A stretch of DNA of 64,000 nt from Curtobacterium herbarum (GCF_016907335.1 NZ_JAFBBT010000001.1:1116001-1180000); one strand, 5' to 3'. Positions 8,894-17,970 are shown, numbered from the stretch's first letter. Program-made: numbers and translations. The notes: generated by a model not told the origin, from the sequence alone.

Positions 8894-8942
8894 GCGCGAC
8901 CGGCGGGGCGGGGGTGAGGCGGGCCTCCCGGCCGGTCCGTGC

Positions 8943-9192
8943 TTCCGGACCGCCGCCGAGGTGTGGTACGGTTCTGTTCAGCCAAAGACCGCTGGTTGTC
9001 GCTGCCCTGCTCACGCATGGACAGTGACCGAAGGTCCTCGTCATGAGGGCGCCCGCGCAGGTGTTCAGAACCACTCCCACACATCGTGCGGGAGCAGCTC
9101 CGAGCCTCTGCGCCGGAGCTTTTTCCATGTACGGGTTGTGTTCACCACAGCCATGGGACCCGGGGCTGCCAGCAAGAACCCCAAGGAGAACC
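8943..9192 (+). promoter_or_regulatory. Promoter and L10 leader of rplJ-rplL
   Basis: A -35 like TTCCGG (8943-8948) and a -10 TACGGT (8967-8972) are 18 bases apart. The roughly 215-base untranslated leader then contains CCAAAGACCGCTGG near its start, as in actinobacterial L10 leaders, and several complementary segments. In this family the leader binds the L10-L12 complex, which represses its own synthesis; that is known for the family, not shown here. Confidence 0.75.
9096..9124 (+). terminator. Attenuator hairpin inside the L10 leader
   Basis: Stem AGCTCCG / CGGAGCT followed by five T residues (9120-9124), 69 bases before the rplJ start. This is one of the few T-tailed terminators in the window, and its place in the leader suggests conditional termination. 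Confidence 0.6.
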
Positions 9193-9708
9193 ATGGCGAA
9201 CAAGGAAGCTGCGGTCGCCGAGCTCACGGAGTCCTTCCGTAGCTCGAACGCCGTTCTGCTCACCGAGTACCGCGGTCTCACGGTCGCGCAGCTCAAGGAG
9301 CTCCGCAACTCGATCCGTGAGCACGCCACGTACGCCGTGGTGAAGAACACGCTGACCAAGATCGCGGCCAACGAAGCAGGCATCACGTCGTTCGACGACG
9401 AGCTCGCTGGTCCGTCCGCTCTCGCCTTCGTCCACGGTGACACCGTCGCCGTGGCGAAGTCGCTGCGTGCATTCGCCAAGGCGAACCCCGAGCTCGTGGT
9501 GAAGGGTGGTTACTTCGACGGTAACCCGCTCTCCGCGACCGAGGTGGACAAGCTCGCCGACCTCGAGTCCCGCGAAGTGCTGCTCGGCAAGCTCGCCGGC
9601 GCCTTCAAGGCCTCGCTGTTCGGTGCTGCGTACCTGTTCCAGGCACCCCTCTCGCAGGCCGTCCGCACGGTGGACGCCCTCCGCGAGAAGCAGGAGTCCG
9701 CGGCCTGA
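9193..9708 (+). CDS. rplJ: 50S ribosomal protein L10
   Basis: A 171-residue protein that anchors L7/L12 dimers to the large ribosomal subunit through its C-terminal helix. The N-terminus [15 protein letters not shown], the rRNA-binding region [13 protein letters not shown] and the FVHGD segment are typical. The ATG at 9193 follows AAGGAG (9183-9188). It is cotranscribed with rplL, 51 bp downstream, from the leader promoter at 8967. Confidence 0.97.
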   Translation: MANKEAAVAELTESFRSSNAVLLTEYRGLTVAQLKELRNSIREHATYAVVKNTLTKIAANEAGITSFDDELAGPSALAFVHGDTVAVAKSLRAFAKANPELVVKGGYFDGNPLSATEVDKLADLESREVLLGKLAGAFKASLFGAAYLFQAPLSQAVRTVDALREKQESAA

Positions 9709-9759
9709 CCAGGCACGCGTTCCACAACCACATCACGTACTGAGTAGTAGGAGAAAATC

Positions 9760-10143
9760 ATGGCGAAGCTTTCGCAGGACGAGCTCATCGAGGCCTTCAA
9801 GGAGCTCACGCTCATCGAGCTCTCTGACTTCGTGAAGAAGTTCGAAGAGGTCTTCGAGGTCACCGCTGCCGCCCCCGTCGCCGCTGCTGCGGTCAGTGGC
9901 GCTGCTGCCCCCGCCGAGGAGGTCGAGGAGAAGACCGAGTTCGACGTCGTGCTCAAGTCGGCCGGTGACAAGAAGATCCAGGTCATCAAGGAGGTCCGCA
10001 GCCTCACGTCGCTCGGCCTGGGCGAGGCCAAGGCGCTCGTCGAGACCGCCGACGCCAAGGTGCTCGAGGGCGCGAACAAGGAAGCCGCCGACAAGGCGAA
10101 GGCTTCCCTCGAGGCCGCCGGCGCCACCGTCGAGCTCGTCTGA
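9760..10143 (+). CDS. rplL: 50S ribosomal protein L7/L12
   Basis: A 127-residue ribosomal stalk protein. The N-terminal dimerisation domain [16 protein letters not shown] is joined by an Ala-rich hinge (about 38-55) to the C-terminal factor-binding domain, with [17 protein letters not shown] and GLGEAKALV. These domains recruit translation GTPases. The start ATG has the strong site AGGAG eight bases upstream. Length and layout are normal for the family. Confidence 0.98.
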   Translation: MAKLSQDELIEAFKELTLIELSDFVKKFEEVFEVTAAAPVAAAAVSGAAAPAEEVEEKTEFDVVLKSAGDKKIQVIKEVRSLTSLGLGEAKALVETADAKVLEGANKEAADKAKASLEAAGATVELV

Positions 10144-10160
10144 GTCCGACCTTCTGGTCA

Positions 10161-10194
10161 CGAAGGCCGCTGCCCCTCGGGGCGGCGGCCTTCG
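10161..10194 (+). terminator. Terminator after rplL
   Basis: Two stacked stems (CGAAGGCCGC / GCGGCCTTCG and GCCCC / GGGGC), 17 bases after the rplL stop. Confidence 0.7.
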
Positions 10195-10237
10195 TCGTGT
10201 GCGCGGGGTGCGGTGCGGCGGGCGGGGCCGGCCGCGG

Positions 10238-10313
10238 GCGCCGAGCCTCGGCTGGGCGGACACTTTGCGCCGTCTGGATCGCGCAAGATGTCCGCGGAGC
10301 CGAGCCTCGGCGC
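10238..10313. repeat. Palindromic intergenic element, copy 1
   Basis: An imperfect inverted repeat. Outer arms carry GCCGAG(C/G)CTCGGC, and inner arms carry GCGGACA followed by TTGCGC, around a short loop. A close relative lies at 11340-11413, on the other side of the AbiEi/DUF559-type gene. Two similar copies flanking a gene suggest a dispersed repeat family, not two ordinary terminators. Confidence 0.7.
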
Positions 10314-10325
10314 TGCTGCTCCGCC

Positions 10326-11249
10326 TCAGACGCGGATGCCGTGCTGTCGGAGGAGCGTGCGGAGTCGCTCGGGGTCGGCGAGGTGCCACCAGGTGACACG
10401 GATCACCGTGCGGACTCCCGGCAGGGCGCGGAGTTGGTCCTCGCGGATCTTCTCCTGCCAGAGGACCTGCGCTGCATCGCGGCCCGCGAGCATCGTGGGG
10501 TCGACGTACTTCTGCTGTCCGTCGAACTCGAGGACGACACCGAGCGAGGGGATCCAGAAGTCGACCCGTCGGAGGGTGCCGTCCGGTAACCGGAACCCGT
10601 ACTGCGGCTGGGCCGGACCGACGCCGAGCTCGACCAGGCGGACTGCGGTGTAGGACTCGCCGACTGACTCGTGCCGTGCATCCAGAGCCGCAACGACGAG
10701 CCGAGCGCGACGCGACCCGCGGGCTGGCGGTTCTGGGAGAGCGAGCTGGAGGGACGCCGGGTCGACGGACCCGTTGCGGACGGCGTGGTCGATCGCCACG
10801 GCGGCGGTGCTCGGGTCAGACGTGGTCGCGACCAACACCGCCGTCACGAGGGGACTGGTCACGCGCACGCCGTGGAACTGGTGCGTCAGGTCGATCGGCA
10901 CCGCTTCCTGTGGCGCATGCCGGACGACGCCGAGTCGGTGGGTCACCGATGTCGCGTCGAGGTCGACCACGTGGACCCGTTCGGGCGCCGGACCGATCAG
11001 CGGCCATCCGTGCAGGATCGCTGCGGTGATGTGCGAGAACGCGGAGGAGGAACCGAGTTCCGGGGCCAGCGCTCGTGCGATGGTCCGGTGCTGCGACGAC
11101 GGGGAGAGTCCGACCCATTCGGCACTTGCAACGTACGTTCCCGGGCGGATTCGGGTCAGTTTCCCCGCTGCGCACTGTCGGCGAAGGGTCCTCGCGGTCG
11201 ACGGATCCGTCGGAACGGCGCGGAGCAGGGTCGGCTCGGTGATCTCCAT
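10326..11249 (-). CDS. AbiEi-like / DUF559 domain protein
   Basis: A 307-residue protein of a type common in Microbacteriaceae. The N-terminal part (about 10-60: ARTLRRQCAAGKLTRIRPGTYV) looks like the winged-helix region of type IV antitoxin AbiEi proteins. The C-terminal part (about 215-307) looks like a DUF559/Vsr-type nuclease fold, with VDFWIPSLGVVLEFDGQQKY. In that fold the acidic residues and a downstream Gln/Lys coordinate metal. No AbiEii toxin gene is adjacent, so a toxin-antitoxin role is unproven. The ATG at 11249 is taken because the ORF before it has no family similarity. Palindromic elements lie on both sides. Confidence 0.65.
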   Translation of the reverse strand: MEITEPTLLRAVPTDPSTARTLRRQCAAGKLTRIRPGTYVASAEWVGLSPSSQHRTIARALAPELGSSSAFSHITAAILHGWPLIGPAPERVHVVDLDATSVTHRLGVVRHAPQEAVPIDLTHQFHGVRVTSPLVTAVLVATTSDPSTAAVAIDHAVRNGSVDPASLQLALPEPPARGSRRARLVVAALDARHESVGESYTAVRLVELGVGPAQPQYGFRLPDGTLRRVDFWIPSLGVVLEFDGQQKYVDPTMLAGRDAAQVLWQEKIREDQLRALPGVRTVIRVTWWHLADPERLRTLLRQHGIRV

Positions 11250-11339
11250 GGAACCGAGGCTCGCGCTGCCGGACGCGATGCGGGCCTCCCGGCCGGTTCC
11301 GGTGCACTCACGCCGTTCTCCACAGCAGCCGGCGGGGAA

Positions 11340-11413
11340 GCGAGGCTCGCCCCAGCGGACACTTTCCGTGCGCCAGCCGCCGCAAAGTGTCCGCCCAGCC
11401 GAGGCTCGGCGCC
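11340..11413. repeat. Palindromic intergenic element, copy 2
   Basis: Related to the element at 10238-10313: outer arms GCGAGGCTCG / GCCGAGGCTCGGC and inner arms GCGGACACTTT / AAAGTGTCCGC. It lies upstream of the AbiEi/DUF559-type gene and downstream of the amino-acid permease gene. Confidence 0.7.
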
Positions 11414-11457
11414 GGGGCCGCCGGCCGGCGCGCGGCGCGCGGCGCGGGGCGGCCGCG

Positions 11458-12870
11458 CTAGGCCAGTGTGCTGTGGCGGCGTCCGTAGGCCACGTAGAGC
11501 ACCGCGCCGGCGACCATCCAGATGCCGAACGCGATCCACGTTCCCGCACCGAGCGTGACCGCCAGGAACAGGCAGAACAGGACGCCGAGGACCGGTACCA
11601 CGGGGAAGAACGGCACGCGGTACGACCGTTCCAAGTCCGGCTGCGTCCGGCGGAGCACGATCACCGAGATGTTCACGAGGGCGAACGCGATGAGCGTGCC
11701 GATGCTCGTCGCGTCGGCGAGCTCGCCGAGGGGGACGAGCGCCGACACGATCGTGACCACGATGCCGACGATGAGCGTGTTCGCGATCGGGGTCCCGGTC
11801 CGCGCGGACACCCGCCCGAACACCTTCGGCACGAGACCGTCGCGCGCCATCGTCAGCAAGATCCGGGTCTGGCCGTAGAGCACGGTGAGGACGACACTGG
11901 CGATCGCGATCACGGCGCCGATCGAGAACACGAGCGCGACGACGGGCTGCCCGGTGACGTCGACGACGATGCGGACGAGCGAGGCCTCGTCGGCGGAGAA
12001 CGACGTCCACGACCGCGCCCCGATCGCCGCGACGGCGACCAGGATGTACAGCGCGGTGATGAGCGCGATCGACCCGATGATTGCGCGCGGCAGGTCGCGG
12101 CGGGGGTTCTTCGCCTCCTCGCCGGCGGTCGACGCGGCGTCGAACCCGATGTACGAGAAGAACAGTCGGGAGGCCGCCGCACTCACGCCCGCGGCACCCA
12201 TCGGCGCGAGCGGCTCGAAGTTCCCGATCCGGAACGCCGAGAACGCCACGATGACGAAGAACACGAGCAACGCGATCTTCACGAGCACCATGAGCGTGTT
12301 CACCCAGGCGCTCTCCTTCGCCCCGGGCAGCAGGACGAGCATCGCCACGAGGACGAGCGCGGCGGCCGGCAGGTTCACGAGACCGCCGTCACCGGGAGGC
12401 GCGGAGAGCACGGCCGGCAGGTGCAGCCCGAACACGCGCAGCGTCTCGTCGACGTACTCGCTGGCCCCGACCGCGACGGCCGCGACCGACACCGCGTACT
12501 CGAGGACCAGGCACCACCCGCAGACCCAGGCGATGCCCTCGCCCATCGTCGCGTAGGTGTACGAGTAGCTCGACCCGGAGGTCGGGACCGCCCCGGCCAT
12601 CTCGGCGTAGGACAGCGCCGAGAGCAGTGCGGCGACGCCGGCGAGGACGAACGAGATCCAGACCGCGGGTCCGGCGAGCGGCACGGCGGTGCCGAGGACG
12701 ACCAGGATGCCGGTGCCGAGCGTCGCACCGACGCTGATCATCGTCAGGTGCCACACGCCCAGGGTCCGGCGGAGCGGCTGCCCGTCGACGCCCTCCGCGG
12801 CCTCGGCACGGAGTTGCTCCACCGGCTTCCGCCGGAGGAGCTGGTGGGCGAGTGACGGCGCGGACGACAT
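11458..12870 (-). CDS. Amino-acid permease, APC superfamily (cationic amino-acid transporter type)
   Basis: A 470-residue inner-membrane transporter with about 12 predicted helices. The signature GVWHLTMISVGATLGTGIL in helix 1 contains the unwound GTG motif that binds the amino-acid backbone, and FFSYIGFDAASTAGEEAKNPRRDLPRAI in the middle is characteristic of the YfnA/CAT-type group. It exchanges or imports amino acids, possibly cationic ones; the exact substrate cannot be read from the sequence. It is divergent from the ABC exporter gene at 13072, with a 201-bp shared upstream region. Confidence 0.88.
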   Translation of the reverse strand: MSSAPSLAHQLLRRKPVEQLRAEAAEGVDGQPLRRTLGVWHLTMISVGATLGTGILVVLGTAVPLAGPAVWISFVLAGVAALLSALSYAEMAGAVPTSGSSYSYTYATMGEGIAWVCGWCLVLEYAVSVAAVAVGASEYVDETLRVFGLHLPAVLSAPPGDGGLVNLPAAALVLVAMLVLLPGAKESAWVNTLMVLVKIALLVFFVIVAFSAFRIGNFEPLAPMGAAGVSAAASRLFFSYIGFDAASTAGEEAKNPRRDLPRAIIGSIALITALYILVAVAAIGARSWTSFSADEASLVRIVVDVTGQPVVALVFSIGAVIAIASVVLTVLYGQTRILLTMARDGLVPKVFGRVSARTGTPIANTLIVGIVVTIVSALVPLGELADATSIGTLIAFALVNISVIVLRRTQPDLERSYRVPFFPVVPVLGVLFCLFLAVTLGAGTWIAFGIWMVAGAVLYVAYGRRHSTLA

Positions 12871-13071
12871 GGGACCTCACGGGGGCACGAGCGGGGGACG
12901 GGTCATCGTCCCACGGCCCTCGGACGGCATCCAAACCGGTCGCGTCCGCTCCTGCACACGGGAGGCCCGGATCACCTCCGTCCACAGCCCTCGGCGAACG
13001 GGGCCGGCCGGGTCGGTGCGCGGGCGTACATTCATGCGAGGACGACGCCGCGAGGCGTGGAGAGGGTGTCG

Positions 13072-14994
13072 ATGAGTCAGATGGGCTCCGTCGCCGGTGG
13101 CGGCGGGATGCGTGGTGGTGGGATGCGTGGCGGTGGACCCGGCGGCGGGCACGGTCGCAGCCGGATCTCCAGCGGAGACCCGGACGCGCAGCGCGCCGCG
13201 AACGCGGAAGCGCCCCAGATCCCGCACCTGCTCCGCCGCATCGCCGGGCTCTTCGTCCCGCACCGTCGCTCGATCAGCCTGACCGTGGTCCTCGTCCTCA
13301 TCGGTGCCGCCGTCTCGGTGATCCCGCCGCTCCTGACCCAGCAGGCCTTCGACCGCGGGCTCTTCCCGCCCGGCGGACGCCCCGACGTGCCCGTGCTCGC
13401 CGTGCTCGTCGGCGGGATGATCGGGCTGTGGATCCTGAGCGCCGGCATCGGCGTCTGGCAGACCTACCTGACCGCGACGGTCGGCAACAAGGTCATGGGC
13501 GCCATGCGGATGCGGCTGTTCGGACACCTGCAGCGGATGGAGCTCGCGTTCTTCACGCGGACCAAGACCGGCGTGATCCAGAGCCGGTTGCAGAACGACG
13601 TCGGCGGCGTCGCCAGCGTCCTGAACAACACCATCTCGTCGGTGCTCGGCAACACCGTGACGGTCATCGCCGCCGTCGTCGCGATGCTGCTGCTGAGCTG
13701 GCAGATGACCCTCGTGGCCGTCGTGCTGCTGCCTCTGCTCGTCATCGCGCAGCGGAAGGTCGGCAAGGTCCGCGCCCGGATCGCCGCGCAGACGCAGGAG
13801 TCGCTGTCGGACATGACGTCCATCACGCAGGAGACCCTGAGCGTGTCGGGGATCCTGCTCGCGAAGAGCTTCAACCAGCAGCGCAGCGAGATCCACCGCT
13901 ACGGCGACGAGAACCGCAACCAGATCGGCCTGCAGGTCCGCCAGCAGATGTCCGGTCAGTGGTTCTTCGCGATCGTGCAGATCTTCCTGTCGATCATCCC
14001 CGCGGTGATCTACCTGGTGGCCGCGTACCTGATCGAGGGCGGGGTCCCGATCACCGCCGGCACGATCGTGGCCTTCACGACCGTGCAGTCCCGGTTGCTC
14101 TTCCCGACGGTCGGTCTGCTCCGGGTCGTGCTCGACCTGCAGACCTCCGGCGCCCTGTTCGCCCGCATCTTCGAGTACTTCGACCTCGAACCGGCGATCA
14201 CGGACTCGGCCACCGCGAAGCCGGTCGACGAGCGACGTGTCGGGCACGTGGCGTTCGACGACGTCTCCTTCGCCTACCCGGACGGCGAGCCGGACAAGCC
14301 GACCCTGCGCGGTGTCTCGTTCGAGCTGCAGCCGGGCCAGTTCGCGGCGTTCGTCGGACCCTCCGGAGCGGGCAAGACCACGATCTCGTACCTGGTCCCG
14401 CGGCTCTACGAGGCCACCGCGGGCTCGGTCCGGTTCGCCGGGCAGGACGTCCGCGACATCGAGCACGAGGACCTCATGGCGCACATCGGCATCGTGAGCC
14501 AGGAGACGTACCTGTTCCACTCGTCCATCGGCGACAACCTGCGCTACGCGAAGCCCGACGCGACGGACGCCGAGCTCGAGCAGGCGGCGAGGGCGGCGAA
14601 CATCCACGAGACGATTGCGTCGTTCCCGGACGGCTACGACACGATCGTGGGGGAGCGGGGCTACCGGCTGTCCGGTGGCGAGAAGCAGCGGATCGCGATC
14701 GCTCGGGTGCTGCTCAAGGACCCGCCCGTCCTGGTCCTCGACGAGGCGACGAGTGCCCTCGACTCGATCTCCGAGCGCATCGTGCAGGCAGCGCTCGACA
14801 CCGCTGCCCGTGGGCGGACGACGATCTCCATCGCGCACCGACTGTCGACGATCCGGGACGCCGACGTGGTCTTCGTCCTCGACCACGGGCAGATCGTCGA
14901 GCAGGGGACGCACGACGAACTCCTCGCCCTCGGCGGGACGTACGCGACGCTCCACGAGCAGCAGAGCGACCCGGTCGTCGCCGCCCGGGGCTGA
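13072..14994 (+). CDS. ABC exporter, fused permease and ATPase
   Basis: A 640-residue half-transporter. The N-terminus is glycine-rich (GGGGMRGGGMRGGGPGGG), which is common in actinobacterial BmrA/LmrA-like exporters. Six helices span about 60-340. The ATPase has Walker A (GPSGAGKTT), Q-loop (GIVSQETYLFH), signature (RLSGGEKQR), Walker B (VLVLDEATSALD) and H-loop (AHRLST). It probably acts as a homodimer exporting lipids or drugs. ATG 13072 is preferred over GTG 13057 because GGAGAGG lies just upstream of it. A TACATT box at about 13027 could be the -10. Confidence 0.88.
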   Translation: MSQMGSVAGGGGMRGGGMRGGGPGGGHGRSRISSGDPDAQRAANAEAPQIPHLLRRIAGLFVPHRRSISLTVVLVLIGAAVSVIPPLLTQQAFDRGLFPPGGRPDVPVLAVLVGGMIGLWILSAGIGVWQTYLTATVGNKVMGAMRMRLFGHLQRMELAFFTRTKTGVIQSRLQNDVGGVASVLNNTISSVLGNTVTVIAAVVAMLLLSWQMTLVAVVLLPLLVIAQRKVGKVRARIAAQTQESLSDMTSITQETLSVSGILLAKSFNQQRSEIHRYGDENRNQIGLQVRQQMSGQWFFAIVQIFLSIIPAVIYLVAAYLIEGGVPITAGTIVAFTTVQSRLLFPTVGLLRVVLDLQTSGALFARIFEYFDLEPAITDSATAKPVDERRVGHVAFDDVSFAYPDGEPDKPTLRGVSFELQPGQFAAFVGPSGAGKTTISYLVPRLYEATAGSVRFAGQDVRDIEHEDLMAHIGIVSQETYLFHSSIGDNLRYAKPDATDAELEQAARAANIHETIASFPDGYDTIVGERGYRLSGGEKQRIAIARVLLKDPPVLVLDEATSALDSISERIVQAALDTAARGRTTISIAHRLSTIRDADVVFVLDHGQIVEQGTHDELLALGGTYATLHEQQSDPVVAARG

Positions 14995-15100
14995 CCCGGC
15001 TCGCGCTGCGGGCGGCACGGGTCCGGACCCGGGTCGCCGGCGTCGTTCCACGCGATCGGTCGGCTGGGATCCGAGGCACCGGGAACCGGGCGGCGTACGC

Positions 15101-15277
15101 CGTCGACACGGCACGACGCACTCCGTGGACACGGCACGGCGCACTCCGTGGACACGGCACGGCGCACTCCGTGGACACGGCACGGCGCACTCCGTGGACA
15201 CGGCACGGCGCACTCCGTGGACACCGGGCGACGCACTCCGTGGACACCGGGCGACGCACTCGTGGACAGCGGGAGTG
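15101..15277. repeat. Tandem array of eight 23-bp units
   Basis: Units start at 15101, 15124, 15147, 15170, 15193, 15216, 15239 and 15261, each built on CGTGGACAC followed by a GC-rich half ending GCACTC. Units 2-5 are nearly identical, and the last ones diverge. The array fills most of the 302-bp gap between the ABC exporter and cystathionine beta-synthase genes and ends just before the -10 box of the latter. There are no unique spacers, so it is a minisatellite and not a CRISPR array. Confidence 0.9.
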
Positions 15278-15296
15278 CGCCGCCTAGACTCGACGG

Positions 15297-16661
15297 GTGC
15301 GTTACGCGAACTCCGTCGTCGACCTGGTCGGCGACACCCCGCTGGTCCGCCTGAACCGTGTCACCGAGGGCATCCGGGCGACGATCCTGGTCAAGGTCGA
15401 GTACCTGAACCCGGGGGGTTCGTCGAAGGACCGCATCGCGACGCGGATCATCGACGCGGCCGAGGCCTCCGGCGACCTGCGCCCCGGCGGCACGATCGTC
15501 GAGCCGACCTCGGGCAACACCGGTGTCGGGCTGGCTCTGGTGGCCCAGCAGCGCGGGTACCGATGCGTGTTCGTGCTGCCGGACAAGGTCGGCGAGGACA
15601 AGCGGAACGTCCTGACCGCGTACGGCGCCGAGATCGTCGTCACCCCGACCGCCGTCGCGCCCGACGACCCGGAGTCCTACTACTCGGTGTCGGACCGCCT
15701 GGTGCGCGAGATCCCCGGCGCCTACAAGCCCAACCAGTACGCCAACCCCAACGGGCCGCGCAGTCACTACGAGACCACGGGTCCCGAGATCTGGCGCGAC
15801 ACCGAGGGTCAGCTCACCCACTTCGTCGCCGGCGTCGGCACGGGCGGCACGATCTCCGGCACCGGGCGCTTCCTCAAGGAGGCGTCGGACGGCCGGGTCC
15901 GCATCGTCGGCGCCGACCCCGAGGGATCCGTCTACTCCGGCGGCACCGGACGCCCCTACCTGGTCGAGGGCGTCGGCGAGGACTTCTGGCCGGCCGCCTA
16001 CGACGCCGGGATCCCGGACGAGATCATCGCCGTCTCCGACGCGGACTCGTTCGCCATGACCCGGCGCCTCGCCCGCGAAGAGGGGCTGCTCGTCGGCGGG
16101 TCGAGCGGCATGGCCGTGGTCGCCGCGCTCCGTGCCGCCGAGTCCCTGTCCGAGGACGACGTCGTCGTGGTCCTGCTGCCCGACGGCGGCCGCGGCTACC
16201 TGGGCAAGATCTTCAACGACCGGTGGATGCGCTCGTACGGCTTCGCGGAGACCGACGACGAACGCTCCGTCGGGGACCTGATCGCCGGCAAGGACGGTCG
16301 CCTGCCCGACCTCGTGCACGCCCACCCGTCGGACACCATCCGCGACGTCATCGACATCATGACGAAGTACGGCGTCTCGCAGATGCCCGTCCTCAGCGCC
16401 GAACCGCCGGTCGTGATGGGCGAGGTCGCCGGTGCGGTGGAGGAGAAGGCCCTGCTCGGCCACGTCTTCACCGGTGCAGCGGGTATGGCCGACGCCCTCA
16501 CACCGTTCGTCGGGGAACCGCTGCCGCTCATCGGCATCGGGGAGTCGCTGTCGGCTGCACGCAAGGCGCTCGAGAGCGCCGACGCCCTGCTCGTGGTGAA
16601 CGACGGCAAGCCGGTCACGGTCCTCACCCGCCACGACCTCCTGACCTACCTGTCCGAGTGA
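15297..16661 (+). CDS. cbs: Cystathionine beta-synthase
   Basis: A 454-residue pyridoxal-phosphate enzyme condensing serine with homocysteine. The cofactor lysine is in NPGGSSKDRI, the substrate loop is EPTSGNTGVG, and the phosphate-binding loop is GVGTGGTISGTG. The C-terminal 120 residues carry two CBS motifs (VHAHPSDTIRDVI and SLSAARKALES), which separates it from plain cysteine synthase of about 310 residues. The GTG at 15297 starts six bases after TAGACT (15285-15290), so the message looks leaderless. The 3' end overlaps a small ORF by GTGA, and that ORF overlaps the gamma-synthase gene, forming a tight transsulfuration operon. Confidence 0.92.
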   Translation: MRYANSVVDLVGDTPLVRLNRVTEGIRATILVKVEYLNPGGSSKDRIATRIIDAAEASGDLRPGGTIVEPTSGNTGVGLALVAQQRGYRCVFVLPDKVGEDKRNVLTAYGAEIVVTPTAVAPDDPESYYSVSDRLVREIPGAYKPNQYANPNGPRSHYETTGPEIWRDTEGQLTHFVAGVGTGGTISGTGRFLKEASDGRVRIVGADPEGSVYSGGTGRPYLVEGVGEDFWPAAYDAGIPDEIIAVSDADSFAMTRRLAREEGLLVGGSSGMAVVAALRAAESLSEDDVVVVLLPDGGRGYLGKIFNDRWMRSYGFAETDDERSVGDLIAGKDGRLPDLVHAHPSDTIRDVIDIMTKYGVSQMPVLSAEPPVVMGEVAGAVEEKALLGHVFTGAAGMADALTPFVGEPLPLIGIGESLSAARKALESADALLVVNDGKPVTVLTRHDLLTYLSE

Positions 16662-16828
16662 CGTCCACCCGACCGACACCCGAGCAGCAGCAGGCGGCGG
16701 CGCAGCCGGCCGCGACGCAGCCAGCGGCGGCGCAGCCGCAGACGGCGACGCAGCCGGCACCGACGGCCGCCGCGACCCGACCCACCCAGACCGCACCGAG
16801 CCTCCCGGAAGGGGCACCCGCGACATGA
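16658..16828 (+). CDS. Small Ala/Gln/Pro-rich ORF between cbs and metB
   Basis: A 56-residue ORF that begins with GTG overlapping the cbs stop (GTGA) and ends with TGA overlapping the metB start (ATGA). The product is low-complexity: Gln-Gln-Gln followed by AAAQPAATQPAAAQP and Thr/Pro-rich sequence, with no domain. Precise four-base overlaps on both sides suggest it is translated, at least to carry ribosomes from cbs to metB. It could instead be only a coupling spacer without a functional product. Confidence 0.5.
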   Translation: MTSTRPTPEQQQAAAQPAATQPAAAQPQTATQPAPTAAATRPTQTAPSLPEGAPAT

Positions 16829-17970
16829 CCGAGTTCAGCACCCGCGCCATCCACGCCGGCCAGGAGCCCGACGGCCCCACCGGCGCCGTGATCCCGCCCC
16901 TCTACCTGACCTCCACCTACGTGCAGGACGGCATCGGCGGCCTGCGCGGCGGCTACGAGTACTCGCGGTCCGGCAACCCGACGCGGGACTCGCTGCAGAC
17001 GTTGCTCGCCGACCTGGACGGCGGTGTCGCGGCCTACTCGTTCTCGTCCGGCCTGGCGGGGGAGGACGCCCTGCTCCGCGCCTACCTGGAGCCCGGCGCC
17101 CGCATCGTGATGGGCAACGACGTGTACGGCGGCACCCACCGGCTGGCGAACCGGTTGCACGTGCCGTGGGGCATCGACCTCGTGACGGTGGAGATGAGCG
17201 ACCCGGACCGGGTGCGTGCCGCGCTCGCCGACAGCCCGGCGAAGACCGTGCTGTGGGTGGAGACCCCGACGAACCCCCTCATGAAGATCGCCGACATCGA
17301 GCTGCTCGCCGCGATCGGGCACGAGGCCGGCGCCCTGGTCGTCGTCGACAACACCTTCGCCTCGCCCGCCCTGCAGCAGCCGATCGCACTCGGCGCCGAC
17401 GTCGTCGTGTACTCGACGACCAAGTACCTCGGCGGTCACTCCGACGTCGTCGGCGGTGCCGTCGTCCTCCGTGACCAGGAGCTCGCCGAGCAGGTCGCGT
17501 TCGTGCAGTTCGGCGGTGGCGCGATCTCGTCCCCGTTCGACGCATGGCTCACGATCCGCGGCATCAAGACCCTCAGCGTCCGGATGGAGCGGCACTCCGC
17601 CAACGCCCAGACCGTCGCCGAGGCGCTCGTCGCGCACCCGGCCGTCGAGCACGTCTACTACCCGGGCCTGCCGGAGCACCCGGGGCACCACGTCGCCGCG
17701 AAGCAGATGCGCGGCTTCGGCGGCATGCTGTCGGTGGCGCTCGCCGGGGGTCCCGAGGCGGCGAAGCGGTTCGCGGAGTCGACCGAGCTGTTCGCCCTGG
17801 CGGAGTCGCTCGGCGGGGTCGAGTCGCTCATCGGGTACCCGAGCGAGATGACGCACGCGTCGGTCAAGGGCACCGAGCTGGCCGTCCCGGAGAACGTCGT
17901 CCGCCTGTCGGTCGGCATCGAGGACGCCGGCGACCTGGTCGCGGACGTGCAGCAGGCGCTCGAGCGCTGA
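16825..17970 (+). CDS. metB: Cystathionine gamma-synthase / gamma-lyase
   Basis: A 381-residue fold-type I pyridoxal-phosphate enzyme. The tyrosines and arginine of YEYSRSGNPTRD contact the neighbouring active site, and the cofactor lysine is in VYSTTKYLGGHSD. The C-terminal SVGIEDAGDLVADVQQAL is typical. Next to cbs it may run as gamma-lyase (homocysteine to cysteine) instead of gamma-synthase; the sequence alone does not decide, because actinobacterial members often do both. The ATG overlaps the small upstream ORF. Confidence 0.92.
   Translation: MTEFSTRAIHAGQEPDGPTGAVIPPLYLTSTYVQDGIGGLRGGYEYSRSGNPTRDSLQTLLADLDGGVAAYSFSSGLAGEDALLRAYLEPGARIVMGNDVYGGTHRLANRLHVPWGIDLVTVEMSDPDRVRAALADSPAKTVLWVETPTNPLMKIADIELLAAIGHEAGALVVVDNTFASPALQQPIALGADVVVYSTTKYLGGHSDVVGGAVVLRDQELAEQVAFVQFGGGAISSPFDAWLTIRGIKTLSVRMERHSANAQTVAEALVAHPAVEHVYYPGLPEHPGHHVAAKQMRGFGGMLSVALAGGPEAAKRFAESTELFALAESLGGVESLIGYPSEMTHASVKGTELAVPENVVRLSVGIEDAGDLVADVQQALER

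Noticed and set aside
10326..11249. Type IV toxin-antitoxin pair
   Set aside because: Only the AbiEi-like half is seen; no AbiEii nucleotidyltransferase gene is adjacent.
15101..15277. Possible CRISPR array
   Set aside because: Repeats of 23 bp follow each other directly without unique spacers, and no cas genes are present; it is a tandem repeat.
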